Assembly (NCBI RefSeq): GCF_003026215.1
Contig: NZ_PYOC01000003.1
Coordinates: 1 to 64,000, forward strand
Length of the DNA: 64,000 nt
Reading direction: 5' to 3'
DNA from: Photobacterium indicum
GTDB lineage: Bacteria; Pseudomonadota; Gammaproteobacteria; Enterobacterales; Vibrionaceae
Shown here: positions 50,795-59,660 of the stretch, piece by piece
Numbering within the stretch: position 1 is the first letter of the stretch
How the letters are laid out: each line of letters starts with the position of its first letter
Made by a program: the position numbers and the translations under genes
The notes under the pieces: generated by a model
Seen by the model: the letters and a program-made list of their open reading frames with translations, nothing else
What the model was told of the DNA's origin: nothing
The model's database searches: none

Positions 50795-52870
50795 TTAGGC
50801 AATGTGCTGGTATTTATTCAGTATTTGATTAAGTTCGATTGCTCTTATTGGTTTAGCTAAGAAATCATTCATTCCAGCTTTTTTGTATTCAACTTGATCG
50901 CACTGCATTGCGTTTGCTGTTAGTGCAATGATTGGTATGGTGATCTCTTCTTCTCGTAATAGCTTGGTAGCTTGGATCCCATCAAGTACTGGCATTGAAA
51001 TATCCATCAAAACAATATCGAAATAATGTGTATCATTCTCTAAGGCCTTTATAGCTTCCTCACCATTATTTGCAATTTGTACTCGGTGACCACGCTTTTC
51101 AAGCATTAATTTAGCAACCAGTTGATTTGTGTTGCTGTCTTCCGCAAGCAAGATGTTTAATGATCGCGTTGATATTGGGTATTGCTCTGGAAGCTCTTTT
51201 TCTGTCGTATTAACTATAGATGTTATTGGTATCGAGACGGTAAAACAACTGCCCACATTTAGCATGCTATCTAATGAAATATTACCATCCATTTTTTTGA
51301 TAAGATGCATGCTAATTGCGAGACCTAAACCCGTACCACCATAGCGCCGTGTAATACTTCCATCTGCTTGGATAAATGGATTAAACAATGTTTTTTGTGC
51401 ATACGGTGCTATGCCTATTCCTGTATCGATAACGGCAATCTCAATATGATTGTTAACTGCTTTTACAGAGACTCTAACAGAACCAACATTGGTGAATTTT
51501 ATGGCATTCCCAATAAGATTGAACATGACTTGAGTTATTCGATTTTTATCACCCTGCATACTGTCTGGTACAGATGGATCGATTGTTGTCGTTAAGGTGA
51601 TATTTTTTCTTTTTGCTTGTTCGTTTAGTTGATTAACGACGAGGTTAACACTGTCTGCAATACATATCTCTGTATTGAATAGCTCAAATTTACCTGACTC
51701 AATCCGTGATAAATCGAGGATGTCATTGATAATTGTAAGTAGCAATTGAGCAGATTGTTCCATCTGGCTCACCCACTCCATTTGTTTACTGTCGAGCCCA
51801 GAAGCAACTAACGTGTCCATTAAGCCCAGCACTGCATTTAAAGGCGTGCGTATTTCATGACTCATCATCGCTAGAAATTCAGATTTTGCGTTATTCGCTG
51901 TTTCTGCCTGCTTTCTGGCGAGTTGTAATTCAACTAAACGCTGTTTTCTGTTTGTAATATCTTTTGCGGTACCGCGATAGCCCAATAATTTACCTTGTTT
52001 ATTAAAGTAAGGTGTCCCACTTAGCGTGATCCATAAAGCGCCTTCATCTTCAGGTAATTTCCATTCAATATCTTCGAATGTCTTTTTGCTTTTTAATTGT
52101 TCTAATAACTTTACGCGTAATTCAGATTGCTCACCAAAGATATCTAATATGTTGTCATTATCGATGACATGATTAGCAAGATGTGGGGCCGAGATATAGG
52201 TAAATTGATAGTTGGTATCGACTTCCCAAAACCAATCCCCGACTGTTTTGGCGAAATCTTTAAATCGTTGCTGGCTGTGTGTGAGCTCTTGTGTTCTTGC
52301 TGTTACTAAAGATTGTAAACGTTCGCGGTAATCAATATCTATGATTGCACGTTCTAATAACGGTCTAAATCTGTCGAGTACTCTTCGGCACTGAGGTGTA
52401 AATTGCCCTTTTTTAGAATGCACAAATAATAGTACAGCATCGCCAGAGCTGACTTTCACTCCCGTCATTAACGCTGAATTACAGTATTCGAGTATTTCAG
52501 GAGAAACCTCTTTAAACTCTGTAACATCTTTTGGGGAAAATAAAGCGATACTTTCACCGTTAATACAACGTACAAATGTTCTATCAATGGCCCATGAACT
52601 TGATTCAAATGCACTACATGTTGTAACTAGCTCTCTTAGCGGGCCGGTTTCGTCGTCACGAGTAAGGGCAAGTGCGTGCTCAAAGCCTATGTATTTTCGC
52701 AATACAGATAATAAGCTATTGAATACCTGACGCTTATTGTTTGCACCCGCCATAGCGGAAATACCCGCTAGAATAGCTGAATTTTCTTCACGTAATTGAC
52801 ATTCTCTTTCTTGGCTTCGTAACAAGTCAAGTAATGTCTCTTGTAATTTTTCTGACTCAGAATTTAGCAT
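50795..52870 (-). CDS. Hybrid sensor histidine kinase (GAF/PAS-HisKA-HATPase-REC)
   Basis: A 691-residue kinase; the ATG at 52870 (AGGG 6 nt upstream) is preferred over 52876. A coiled and GAF-like N-terminus (about residues 1-190) is followed by a PAS domain (about 205-310, FAKTVGDWFWEVDTNYQFTY). The dimerisation helix MSHEIRTPLNAVLG carries the phosphorylated His near residue 337, the ATPase has NLIGNAIKF, DTGIGI and GGTGLGLAI, and the receiver has DIVLMDISMPVLDG with the phospho-Asp near 621. No HPt domain is present, so a separate phosphotransfer protein is expected. It overlaps the FIST gene by 14 nt, indicating that the FIST protein controls it. Confidence 0.85.
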   Translation of the reverse strand: MLNSESEKLQETLLDLLRSQERECQLREENSAILAGISAMAGANNKRQVFNSLLSVLRKYIGFEHALALTRDDETGPLRELVTTCSAFESSSWAIDRTFVRCINGESIALFSPKDVTEFKEVSPEILEYCNSALMTGVKVSSGDAVLLFVHSKKGQFTPQCRRVLDRFRPLLERAIIDIDYRERLQSLVTARTQELTHSQQRFKDFAKTVGDWFWEVDTNYQFTYISAPHLANHVIDNDNILDIFGEQSELRVKLLEQLKSKKTFEDIEWKLPEDEGALWITLSGTPYFNKQGKLLGYRGTAKDITNRKQRLVELQLARKQAETANNAKSEFLAMMSHEIRTPLNAVLGLMDTLVASGLDSKQMEWVSQMEQSAQLLLTIINDILDLSRIESGKFELFNTEICIADSVNLVVNQLNEQAKRKNITLTTTIDPSVPDSMQGDKNRITQVMFNLIGNAIKFTNVGSVRVSVKAVNNHIEIAVIDTGIGIAPYAQKTLFNPFIQADGSITRRYGGTGLGLAISMHLIKKMDGNISLDSMLNVGSCFTVSIPITSIVNTTEKELPEQYPISTRSLNILLAEDSNTNQLVAKLMLEKRGHRVQIANNGEEAIKALENDTHYFDIVLMDISMPVLDGIQATKLLREEEITIPIIALTANAMQCDQVEYKKAGMNDFLAKPIRAIELNQILNKYQHIA

Positions 52871-54065
52871 ACTCATCCCTATGAAAAAGAACGGCGGAAA
52901 TCATTAAGTTTCCATGAGCGTTTTCACCACCAATAAATTGCCCTTGCTCTCCAAAAGTAAAAGGACTAACAAACGGAGCTTGATGCATGGCGTGATTCAC
53001 ATAACTGGCGACTTCATGCATTCTGTCTTGTACTTTTAACATGCAACCAGCGCAGTAAATGGTAATGCCACCAATAGGGTCTAATTCGCCTTTCCTGCCA
53101 ACATCATTGGCTGAGTCAATCACTCTACCCGCCCTGGTAATTAGACGTTCATCGGTTCCCATCATACAAAAAACGGTTTCAGATTCTTCTACCGTTGCGA
53201 AAAGCTCTATTCCACCGCGTTCTGTAACTTTTAGTGGATGCGCAAGTTTGTAATATTCGAGCTCATGCACTTTCCCCACCACGCGTCCTAAGGGGTTAAG
53301 GCTACTCTCGTTAATGATATTGCTTGCTTGACTTAAATTTTTGTCTAACCATTTTTCATAAATATTTATAGCGGGTTCGTTATCTAATTCAACAATCTCT
53401 CGGCCTTCAACTCTTGTCACAACCGCTGATTGATTGGTATTGGCATAGCCAGAATGAAATGAGTAACTTACTTGGCAAGATGGGTAAAAAACGCAAACAC
53501 CTACCCCATGCTGACTGGTATGCTCATGAGTAAATAGCTTCCAATTTCCGCTAACAAAATCATCCGCCGCACTACCACCAATAATCGGTATTGACGCGCC
53601 TAACTCATGCTCAATACCTTTAATAACATCTTCTTCATTCCCTGGAGTGGCATGTAGCAAAATCAATGCCGGAAGTTCACCAGGGCGCCCACTATTTTCT
53701 ATTGCTCTTAATACTGCTTGTTGAGCCATTTCGAATGGGGATTGATTAGTAGAAACTAACGCAGTTCCAAATGCACCGTTGTAATCACACATAGCCCATA
53801 AAGCAATGCTATCGCCATAGTTATAACCCTCGTCAGTCATGACTCCTCGGCAAGATGAACACCCCAAAACTTGGGCGTCAGGGTATTGTTCATGCAATAT
53901 GTTCTTTATCAGAGTTTCATCATGGTGCTCTGAAAAATACGCCAAGACTAACTTAGGGTTCGTGATTTTTTGCTGTAATTTGCAAATTGCATCTAAAATA
54001 GCGCTTTCAGATGAATTAATAGCAGAGATGCTGGTTGCGATATCCATTATTCTTCTTTCTGTCAT
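52857..54065 (-). CDS. FIST-domain sensor protein (NosP-like)
   Basis: A 402-residue FIST protein (start at 54065, or 54047 with a better GAAGA site). FIST_N motifs are visible: QVLGCSSCRGVMTD (about residues 74-87), LHATPGNEEDVIKGIE and IPIIGGSAADDF (about 150-175). The FIST_C part includes VNHAMHQAPFVSPFTFGEQG and HGNLMISAVLF near the end. FIST proteins sense small ligands. Those encoded next to hybrid kinases include NosP, a nitric-oxide-binding haemoprotein that inhibits its kinase. The operon overlap with the kinase supports that model; haem binding cannot be seen directly. The setting beside oxidase genes would fit NO/redox sensing. Confidence 0.78.
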   Translation of the reverse strand: MTERRIMDIATSISAINSSESAILDAICKLQQKITNPKLVLAYFSEHHDETLIKNILHEQYPDAQVLGCSSCRGVMTDEGYNYGDSIALWAMCDYNGAFGTALVSTNQSPFEMAQQAVLRAIENSGRPGELPALILLHATPGNEEDVIKGIEHELGASIPIIGGSAADDFVSGNWKLFTHEHTSQHGVGVCVFYPSCQVSYSFHSGYANTNQSAVVTRVEGREIVELDNEPAINIYEKWLDKNLSQASNIINESSLNPLGRVVGKVHELEYYKLAHPLKVTERGGIELFATVEESETVFCMMGTDERLITRAGRVIDSANDVGRKGELDPIGGITIYCAGCMLKVQDRMHEVASYVNHAMHQAPFVSPFTFGEQGQFIGGENAHGNLMISAVLFHRDEYAKF

Positions 54066-54204
54066 TACTTTTCTACATAAGTAACATTATTACATTTGCA
54101 TCCAGCAAAGGATTGAGTTTTTTATGGTTTTTTGATTAAAGTCTGCTTTGTTTTTGCCGTTATTCATTATCATCTTTCGAGTATGCAGCAAATGAAGGGA
54201 TGCA

Positions 54205-54960
54205 ATGGCTAATCAAGTGATTTTGGTAACAGGCGGCGCGAATGGCATCGGTAAAGGAATTTGCGAATTCTTAGTTAAGAACAGTCCTGCGATAAATAGC
54301 ACCAGTGGAAATGAGACAATTGTTATCGCGGTTGATATTGATGAAAATGCGGGGTTTAAATTAGTTTCTGAGGAGCCTCGTATTCGTTTTCGATGCGCTG
54401 ATGTTTCTAATGAAACTGAAATGTCGTTGATCATTAACGAGATCACGACACAGTATGGTCACCTAAATGGCTTAATCAATAATGCTGCTATCTCCAATCC
54501 CTACAATTCACCGCTTGAAGAATTAGATTTAATAGAGTGGCACCGGGTTCTGAATATTAACCTTACTGCGCCATTATTGATGAGTAAATTGTGCTTACCT
54601 TTATTAAGAAAAGCGAGAGGTTCCATCGTCAATATTAGCTCTACTCGCGCACAACAGTCTGAACCTAATACGGAATTATACAGTGCTTCTAAAGGTGGTT
54701 TAGTGGCTTTAACGCACGCTTTGGCAAACAGTTTAGGGCCCGAGATTAGAGTTAATTGTGTTTCTCCCGGTTGGGTCAACACAACCAATGAACTACTAAG
54801 GGATATTGATTCTAGCCAACATCCTGTAGGTCGGGTTGGCGATATAACAGATACTGCTGCAATCGTTAACTTTCTTCTTAGTGAACAGTCTGGCTTTATT
54901 ACAGGGCAAAATTTTACTGTTGATGGTGGAATGACAAAGAAAATGATTTACGTAGAATAA
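54205..54960 (+). CDS. Short-chain dehydrogenase/reductase
   Basis: A 251-residue classical SDR. The nucleotide-binding motif TGGANGIGKG lies at residues 9-18, NNAA (LINNAAI) near residue 93, the catalytic Ser in IVNISSTRA (about 149) and the Tyr/Lys pair YSASKGG (about 159-165). The C-terminus ends with the familiar TGQNFTVDGG. Substrate cannot be read from the sequence; sugar, alcohol and fatty-acyl substrates are all possible. It is a single gene with its own terminator. Confidence 0.85.
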   Translation: MANQVILVTGGANGIGKGICEFLVKNSPAINSTSGNETIVIAVDIDENAGFKLVSEEPRIRFRCADVSNETEMSLIINEITTQYGHLNGLINNAAISNPYNSPLEELDLIEWHRVLNINLTAPLLMSKLCLPLLRKARGSIVNISSTRAQQSEPNTELYSASKGGLVALTHALANSLGPEIRVNCVSPGWVNTTNELLRDIDSSQHPVGRVGDITDTAAIVNFLLSEQSGFITGQNFTVDGGMTKKMIYVE

Positions 54961-54984
54961 AATAATTATCACATGCAGAAAACC

Positions 54985-55017
54985 AAAGCAATAAGCCTAT
55001 TTGGGGCTTATTGCTTT
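54985..55017 (+). terminator. Intrinsic terminator of the SDR gene
   Basis: AAAGCAATAAGCC (54985-54997) pairs with GGCTTATTGCTTT (55005-55017) around a short loop, 25 bp after the stop codon. A perfect 13-bp stem with a T-rich 3' end. Confidence 0.85.
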
Positions 55018-55080
55018 CTAATGTTTAGTTTTTATTATGTTAAAACAAGGCGGGGATAATCAACCCCCACAGAACCAGAT

Positions 55081-55119
55081 GATTAACATTTAAGCTATTT
55101 GAATGTTAATCATTTTTTT
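55081..55119 (+). terminator. Second rightward terminator overlapping the 3' end of the next gene
   Basis: GATTAACATT (55081-55090) pairs with AATGTTAATC (55102-55111), followed by seven T residues on the plus strand. It overlaps the stop codon of the leftward 147-aa gene, so it also forms a stem at the end of that message. Confidence 0.7.
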
Positions 55120-55553
55120 ACAGTGAATGTAGCTATTGTGGTTTGATTTCCTTGCGTAATTGTTGCCTTCCAATCCATTTCATCATGAATACAGGCTGGA
55201 ACACTAAAATCACCCACCCAATACTCGCCTTTTTGTTCAAAAACGACGGGGATTGTACCCATAAACATATCAACACCCTCAACAACACCTGTTGGTTTAA
55301 CATCAATGTTGCCGATTTGTAGTACAAGTGGCGACTCAGCTGTAGCAGGTAATGGGGCTAATGTTATATCTGCAGTCTCGTCCTGCTCAACAATTAAGCA
55401 CTTTTCTTCACTTATTACACAGTGAATAGCCTTTTGTTCTGCTGATTGCCCTTCTTCATAGGTGACTGTTCTCCAAACAAATGCTGAAATTAACACTGCC
55501 ATTAGGACAATAATTTGAATTAATCGTGATTTTGTTAATTTTTCTGCTGCCAT
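55110..55553 (-). CDS. Membrane-anchored protein divergent from ccoN
   Basis: A 147-residue protein starting at the ATG at 55553 (MAAEKLTKSRLIQIIVLMAV). It has one N-terminal membrane span and a periplasmic domain of about 110 residues with three cysteines (AIHCVISEEKCLIV, VPACIH) and a beta-rich body similar in style to copper-binding or FixH-like periplasmic domains. It is divergent from the ccoNOQP operon, so a role in oxidase maturation is possible, but it is a conserved hypothetical of unknown function. Confidence 0.65.
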   Translation of the reverse strand: MAAEKLTKSRLIQIIVLMAVLISAFVWRTVTYEEGQSAEQKAIHCVISEEKCLIVEQDETADITLAPLPATAESPLVLQIGNIDVKPTGVVEGVDMFMGTIPVVFEQKGEYWVGDFSVPACIHDEMDWKATITQGNQTTIATFTVKK

Positions 55554-55713
55554 AATTACACTTAATCCCGTGTTACATGGTTCAAAGTTTTCACATAAAT
55601 GTTGCTTAACCGTAAACAATGTGTGGGCATCAGCCTGTCAATCGCTTGTTAACTAACGTATTATGCACACTGAAAATGCCACTTTTACAATAAAATAGCA
55701 ATTTGATTGTTGA

Positions 55714-55730
55714 GTTGTTTAAAAAACAAC
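55714..55730. promoter_or_regulatory. 17-bp palindrome in the ccoN upstream region
   Basis: GTTGTTT-AAA-AAACAAC is a perfect inverted repeat about 97 bp before the ccoN start, in the divergent intergenic region. It could be a regulator site or part of a promoter. I do not see a matching FNR box (TTGAT-N4-ATCAA) in this interval. Confidence 0.5.
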
Positions 55731-55826
55731 AAGACTATCAATAAGCTTTGGGTGGCATTGCGACAACTTGTTGTTCGCACAAGGAAATATAAGTGTAGTT
55801 GAACAATATATAGTGGAAGTAGCAAC

Positions 55827-57254
55827 ATGAGCCAAGTAAAGCAGCTTGAACAAAACTATAACTATACGGTCGTTCGCCAATTTACCCTAGCTACCATACT
55901 ATGGGGAATTGTCGGAATGAGCGTTGGTGTATTGATTGCAGCTCAGCTGGTATGGCCGGCGCTAAACTTCGATACTCCTTGGTTGACATACAGCCGTTTG
56001 CGTCCTCTGCATACTAATGCAGTAATTTTCGCATTTGGTACCAGTGCGTTATTTGCTACGTCTTATTACGTAGTACAACGTACATGTCAAACAAGATTAT
56101 TCGGTGGGAAGTTAGCCGCGTTTACCTTTTGGGGTTGGCAAGCAATAATCCTTTCAGCGGCAATTACATTGCCAATGGGATGGACCACAGGTAAAGAATA
56201 CGCAGAACTGGAATGGCCGATTGGTATCGCTATTGCAGTTGTATGGGTAGCCTATGCCATTGTCTTTTTCGGTACTATGATTAAAAGAAATACGTCGCAC
56301 ATTTATGTTGCGAACTGGTTCTTCGGTGCCTTCATTCTAACGGTAGCGGTACTTCACATAGTGAACAACCTTGCTATTCCTGTTTCTATGAGTAAGTCAT
56401 ATTCGATTTATTCTGGAGCTGTGGATGCAATGATTCAGTGGTGGTACGGTCATAACGCTGTAGGCTTCCTGCTTACTGCGGGCTTCTTGGGTATGATGTA
56501 TTACTTCGTACCAAAGCAAGCGGGTCGTCCTGTTTACTCGTATCGTTTATCTATCGTACACTTCTGGGCACTAATTTCTCTGTACATCTGGGCTGGTCCT
56601 CACCACCTTCATTACACAGCACTACCTGACTGGACTCAGTCGTTAGGTATGGTGATGTCGCTTGTTTTATTCGCACCTTCTTGGGGCGGGATGATCAACG
56701 GTATCATGACCTTATCTGGTGCATGGCATAAACTTCGTTACGATCCGATTTTGCGTTTCCTTGTTGTTTCATTGTCTTTCTACGGTATGTCTACCTTCGA
56801 AGGCCCAATGATGGCAATTAAAACAGTAAACGCCCTATCTCACTACACGGACTGGACCATTGGTCACGTTCACTCTGGTGCGTTAGGTTGGGTTGCAATG
56901 GTTTCTATCGGTTCTGTGTATCACCTAATCCCTAAACTGTTCGGCCAAGAGCGTATGTATTCGATCAAATTGATCAACGTTCACTTCTGGTTAGCAACAA
57001 TTGGTACGGTTCTGTATATCGTAGCAATGTGGATCTCTGGTGTGATGCAAGGTCTGATGTGGCGTGCAGTAAATACCGACGGTACATTGACTTACAGCTT
57101 CGTTGAATCGCTGCAAGCCTCTTATCCGTTCTACTTTGTTCGCTTTGTTGGCGGGTTAATCTTCTTGTCTGGTATGTTCTTGCTTGCGTATAACGCATAC
57201 AAAACAATTTCAGCACCGAAAGAAAGCCTAAAAGCAATTGAGCAACCAGCATAA
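55827..57254 (+). CDS. ccoN: Cytochrome cbb3 oxidase subunit I (CcoN)
   Basis: A 475-residue polytopic haem-copper oxidase subunit, the catalytic core that reduces oxygen with high affinity. It contains the conserved His ligands in helices (for example [16 protein letters not shown] near residue 58, [12 protein letters not shown] near 208, GPHHLHYT near 258, [15 protein letters not shown] near 345) and about 12 transmembrane segments. It is the first gene of ccoNOQP; cbb3 enzymes serve microaerobic respiration. The next gene starts 12 nt on. Confidence 0.95.
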   Translation: MSQVKQLEQNYNYTVVRQFTLATILWGIVGMSVGVLIAAQLVWPALNFDTPWLTYSRLRPLHTNAVIFAFGTSALFATSYYVVQRTCQTRLFGGKLAAFTFWGWQAIILSAAITLPMGWTTGKEYAELEWPIGIAIAVVWVAYAIVFFGTMIKRNTSHIYVANWFFGAFILTVAVLHIVNNLAIPVSMSKSYSIYSGAVDAMIQWWYGHNAVGFLLTAGFLGMMYYFVPKQAGRPVYSYRLSIVHFWALISLYIWAGPHHLHYTALPDWTQSLGMVMSLVLFAPSWGGMINGIMTLSGAWHKLRYDPILRFLVVSLSFYGMSTFEGPMMAIKTVNALSHYTDWTIGHVHSGALGWVAMVSIGSVYHLIPKLFGQERMYSIKLINVHFWLATIGTVLYIVAMWISGVMQGLMWRAVNTDGTLTYSFVESLQASYPFYFVRFVGGLIFLSGMFLLAYNAYKTISAPKESLKAIEQPA

Positions 57255-57266
57255 GGAGTTCGACAG

Positions 57267-57875
57267 ATGAGTAATCGTCACGCAATAGTTGAAAAAAATG
57301 TCGGCCTTTTGGCAATCCTTATCATCATCGCTATTAGCTTTGGTGCGCTGGTTGAAATTACGCCGCTGATTTATCAAGAGCAAACGACTGAACCAGTAGA
57401 AAATCTTCGCCCTTATACGGCATTAGAGATGGAAGGTCGTGATATTTACATTCGCGAAGGCTGTAACGTTTGTCACAGCCAAATGATTCGTCCGTTCCGC
57501 TCTGAAACAGAACGTTATGGTCACTACTCTGTTGCGGGTGAAAGTGTGTGGGAACACCCATTCTTATGGGGTTCAAAACGTACAGGTCCTGATTTGGCAC
57601 GTGTTGGTCAGCGTTACTCTGACGATTGGCACCGTGTTCACCTTCGTGATCCTCGCGCTGTTGTTCCTGAATCAAATATGCCTGGTTTCCCATGGCTAGA
57701 AGAAAATGTACTTGACGGTAAATTAACTTCTAAGAAACTTGCAATCTTTAAAGATAACTTCGGTGTTCCGTACACTGACGAGCAAGTTGCAAGCGCTGGT
57801 GATGACGTTAAAGGCAAGACTGAAATGGATGCAGTTATTGCTTACCTTCAGTCTCTTGGCCATGCGATGAAATAA
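57267..57875 (+). CDS. ccoO: Cytochrome cbb3 oxidase subunit II, mono-haem cytochrome c (CcoO)
   Basis: A 202-residue protein with one N-terminal membrane anchor ([20 protein letters not shown]) and a c-type haem motif [12 protein letters not shown] (about residue 66). It passes electrons from CcoP to the CcoN active site. Typical length and the GCNVCH motif make the identification safe. Confidence 0.95.
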   Translation: MSNRHAIVEKNVGLLAILIIIAISFGALVEITPLIYQEQTTEPVENLRPYTALEMEGRDIYIREGCNVCHSQMIRPFRSETERYGHYSVAGESVWEHPFLWGSKRTGPDLARVGQRYSDDWHRVHLRDPRAVVPESNMPGFPWLEENVLDGKLTSKKLAIFKDNFGVPYTDEQVASAGDDVKGKTEMDAVIAYLQSLGHAMK

Positions 57876-57884
57876 GGAGATATC

Positions 57885-58058
57885 ATGGATATTATAACTG
57901 TTCACAGTGTCTGGACTGTTGTGCTGTTCATTAGCTTTATTGGTATTATCCTTTGGGCTTATAGCAAGCGCCGCAAGTCTGAGTTCAGTGAAGCTGCAAA
58001 CCTTGTGTTTGCTGACGAAGAACAAGATTTAGCCACGCGTGGGAAAGACAGGAGCTAG
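57885..58058 (+). CDS. ccoQ: Cytochrome cbb3 oxidase small subunit (CcoQ)
   Basis: A 57-residue frame between ccoO and ccoP with an AAGGAG site. It reads MDIITVHSVWTVVLFISFIG, one membrane span (WTVVLFISFIGIILWAY) and a charged tail (SKRRKSEFSEAAN). CcoQ/FixQ is a non-catalytic stabilising subunit of about this size with the same RRK after the span. Confidence 0.85.
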   Translation: MDIITVHSVWTVVLFISFIGIILWAYSKRRKSEFSEAANLVFADEEQDLATRGKDRS

Positions 58059-58063
58059 GAAGC

Positions 58064-59044
58064 ATGAGTACGTTTTGGAGCCTATGGATCTCTATTATCA
58101 CTATTGGCACTTTAGTCATTATGGGTTGCCTACTTTTTTGGTGCAGCCGCGACAAGATGGGTGTCGAAGAAGGTGAAGATATGGGACACGAATACGATGG
58201 TATTCGTGAAAATAACAACCCACTGCCCAAGTGGTGGTCGTACATGTTTTGGGGCACGATTGTCTTTGCTGTACTTTACCTTTTCCTTTACCCAGGGTTA
58301 GGTAACTACAAAGGCTTTTTAGGCTGGACAAGTTCTGACCAAACGGTTCGTTCACTTGAAGAGTCAAAGGCATCACTTGCTAATGCTCAGCAGAACAAAC
58401 AGTTGAATCAGTACGCACGAGAATTGGATGAAGCCGAGGCTAAATACGGTGAAACATTCAAAACTCTAGCTTACGATACCTCAGGCAATACCCTACTTCC
58501 TATTACTGACATCGCTGCTAATTCAGAAGCGATTAAAGTAGGCCAGCGTCTGTTTATTCAGAACTGTTCACAATGTCATGGTTCAGATGCTCGTGGCCAA
58601 GCTGGATACCCTAACTTGACAGACAATGCGTGGTTATATGGTGGTGAAGCAGAAACCATCAAAACAACCATTATGGAAGGTCGTCAAGGTGTTATGCCGG
58701 CTTGGGGTGATGCACTAGGTAAAGATGGCGTTAAAGAAGTAACAAGTTATGTTCTTGGTCTATCGGGTCGTAAAGTGAATGCAAAAGAAGCAGCAGCGGG
58801 TAAAAGTCGTTTTGTTGTATGTGCAGCATGTCACGGTACGGACGGTAAAGGTAACCCTGCGTTTGGTGCACCTGACTTAACAGATAGTAACTGGTTGTAC
58901 GGTGGTTCTCGTCGTGCAGTTGAAGCTACTATTATGCATGGTCGTCATGGTGTAATGCCAGCATGGAAAGATGTGTTAGGTGAAGAAAAAATTCAGCTAA
59001 TTTCTGCCTATGTCTGGAATCTAAGCGAAAAGACCGATAAGTAA
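58064..59044 (+). CDS. ccoP: Cytochrome cbb3 oxidase subunit III, di-haem cytochrome c (CcoP)
   Basis: A 326-residue protein with two N-terminal membrane spans, a linker that includes the conserved YDGIRENNNPLPKWW (about residues 44-58), and two cytochrome c domains with CSQCHG (about 168) and CAACHG (about 253). The two domains resemble each other, a likely internal duplication. It takes electrons from the bc1 pathway. Its stop is followed by a hairpin terminator. Confidence 0.95.
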   Translation: MSTFWSLWISIITIGTLVIMGCLLFWCSRDKMGVEEGEDMGHEYDGIRENNNPLPKWWSYMFWGTIVFAVLYLFLYPGLGNYKGFLGWTSSDQTVRSLEESKASLANAQQNKQLNQYARELDEAEAKYGETFKTLAYDTSGNTLLPITDIAANSEAIKVGQRLFIQNCSQCHGSDARGQAGYPNLTDNAWLYGGEAETIKTTIMEGRQGVMPAWGDALGKDGVKEVTSYVLGLSGRKVNAKEAAAGKSRFVVCAACHGTDGKGNPAFGAPDLTDSNWLYGGSRRAVEATIMHGRHGVMPAWKDVLGEEKIQLISAYVWNLSEKTDK

Positions 59045-59111
59045 TATTACTCGTTAATAATCAGTTACATGTTTATTAGCAATGTGTGATTTATTACCGA
59101 GACATAATACC

Positions 59112-59136
59112 TAGCCCCTGTTAACTTCAGGGGCTA
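59112..59136 (+). terminator. Hairpin after ccoNOQP
   Basis: TAGCCCCTG (59112-59120) pairs with CAGGGGCTA (59128-59136) around a 7-nt loop, followed by ATTTC. It probably ends or attenuates the ccoNOQP transcript before the assembly genes. Confidence 0.7.
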
Positions 59137-59165
59137 ATTTCATCTAAATATCAAAGGTTGTCATC

Positions 59166-59660
59166 ATGCAAAAAAAACCATGGTATAAGCAGTTTTGGCC
59201 TTGGTTTGTCATCGCTCTTCCTGCATCTTCTGTTGTTTATAGTTTAACGGCTGTTTATATTTTCTCTCAAAACCAAGTCGACCTTGTTGCTGAAGATTAT
59301 TACAAAAAAGGCAAAGCGATTAATGTCGATATTTCACGCCTTCGCGTAGCCGATGCATTAAAACTTCATGCAACAGTGGCAGTAGAAGAAAATCAAATTG
59401 CGGTTAAATTTGATAAAGGAGAACTCAGAAGTAATCCTAATTTACGTGTTACTTTTACTCACCGTACACTTGCTAATCAAGACTTTACTCAAATGGTAAG
59501 TGCCGATCTTAAAGGTACCTATCACTTTAACTCGCCAGAGCCACTACAAGGCCCATGGTTTATCGAAGTTGAAGCGTTTGATGGTGACTGGATGTTACAA
59601 GGTCGTGTAAACTTACCTACTTCCGATCCGATTGCGTTGTACGGGCAGAATAAGGGATGA
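59166..59660 (+). CDS. ccoH: FixH/CcoH-family cbb3 assembly protein
   Basis: A 164-residue protein with one N-terminal membrane helix (WPWFVIALPASSVVYSLTAV) and a periplasmic beta-domain. The motif LVAEDYYKKGKAIN (about residues 41-54) is characteristic of FixH/CcoH. It helps assemble cbb3 oxidase with CcoI. Its end overlaps ccoI by 4 nt. Confidence 0.88.
   Translation: MQKKPWYKQFWPWFVIALPASSVVYSLTAVYIFSQNQVDLVAEDYYKKGKAINVDISRLRVADALKLHATVAVEENQIAVKFDKGELRSNPNLRVTFTHRTLANQDFTQMVSADLKGTYHFNSPEPLQGPWFIEVEAFDGDWMLQGRVNLPTSDPIALYGQNKG

Noticed and set aside
55620-55826. TTGATTGTTGAGTT as an FNR box for ccoN.
   Set aside because: Only the first half-site fits; the second half lacks ATCAA.
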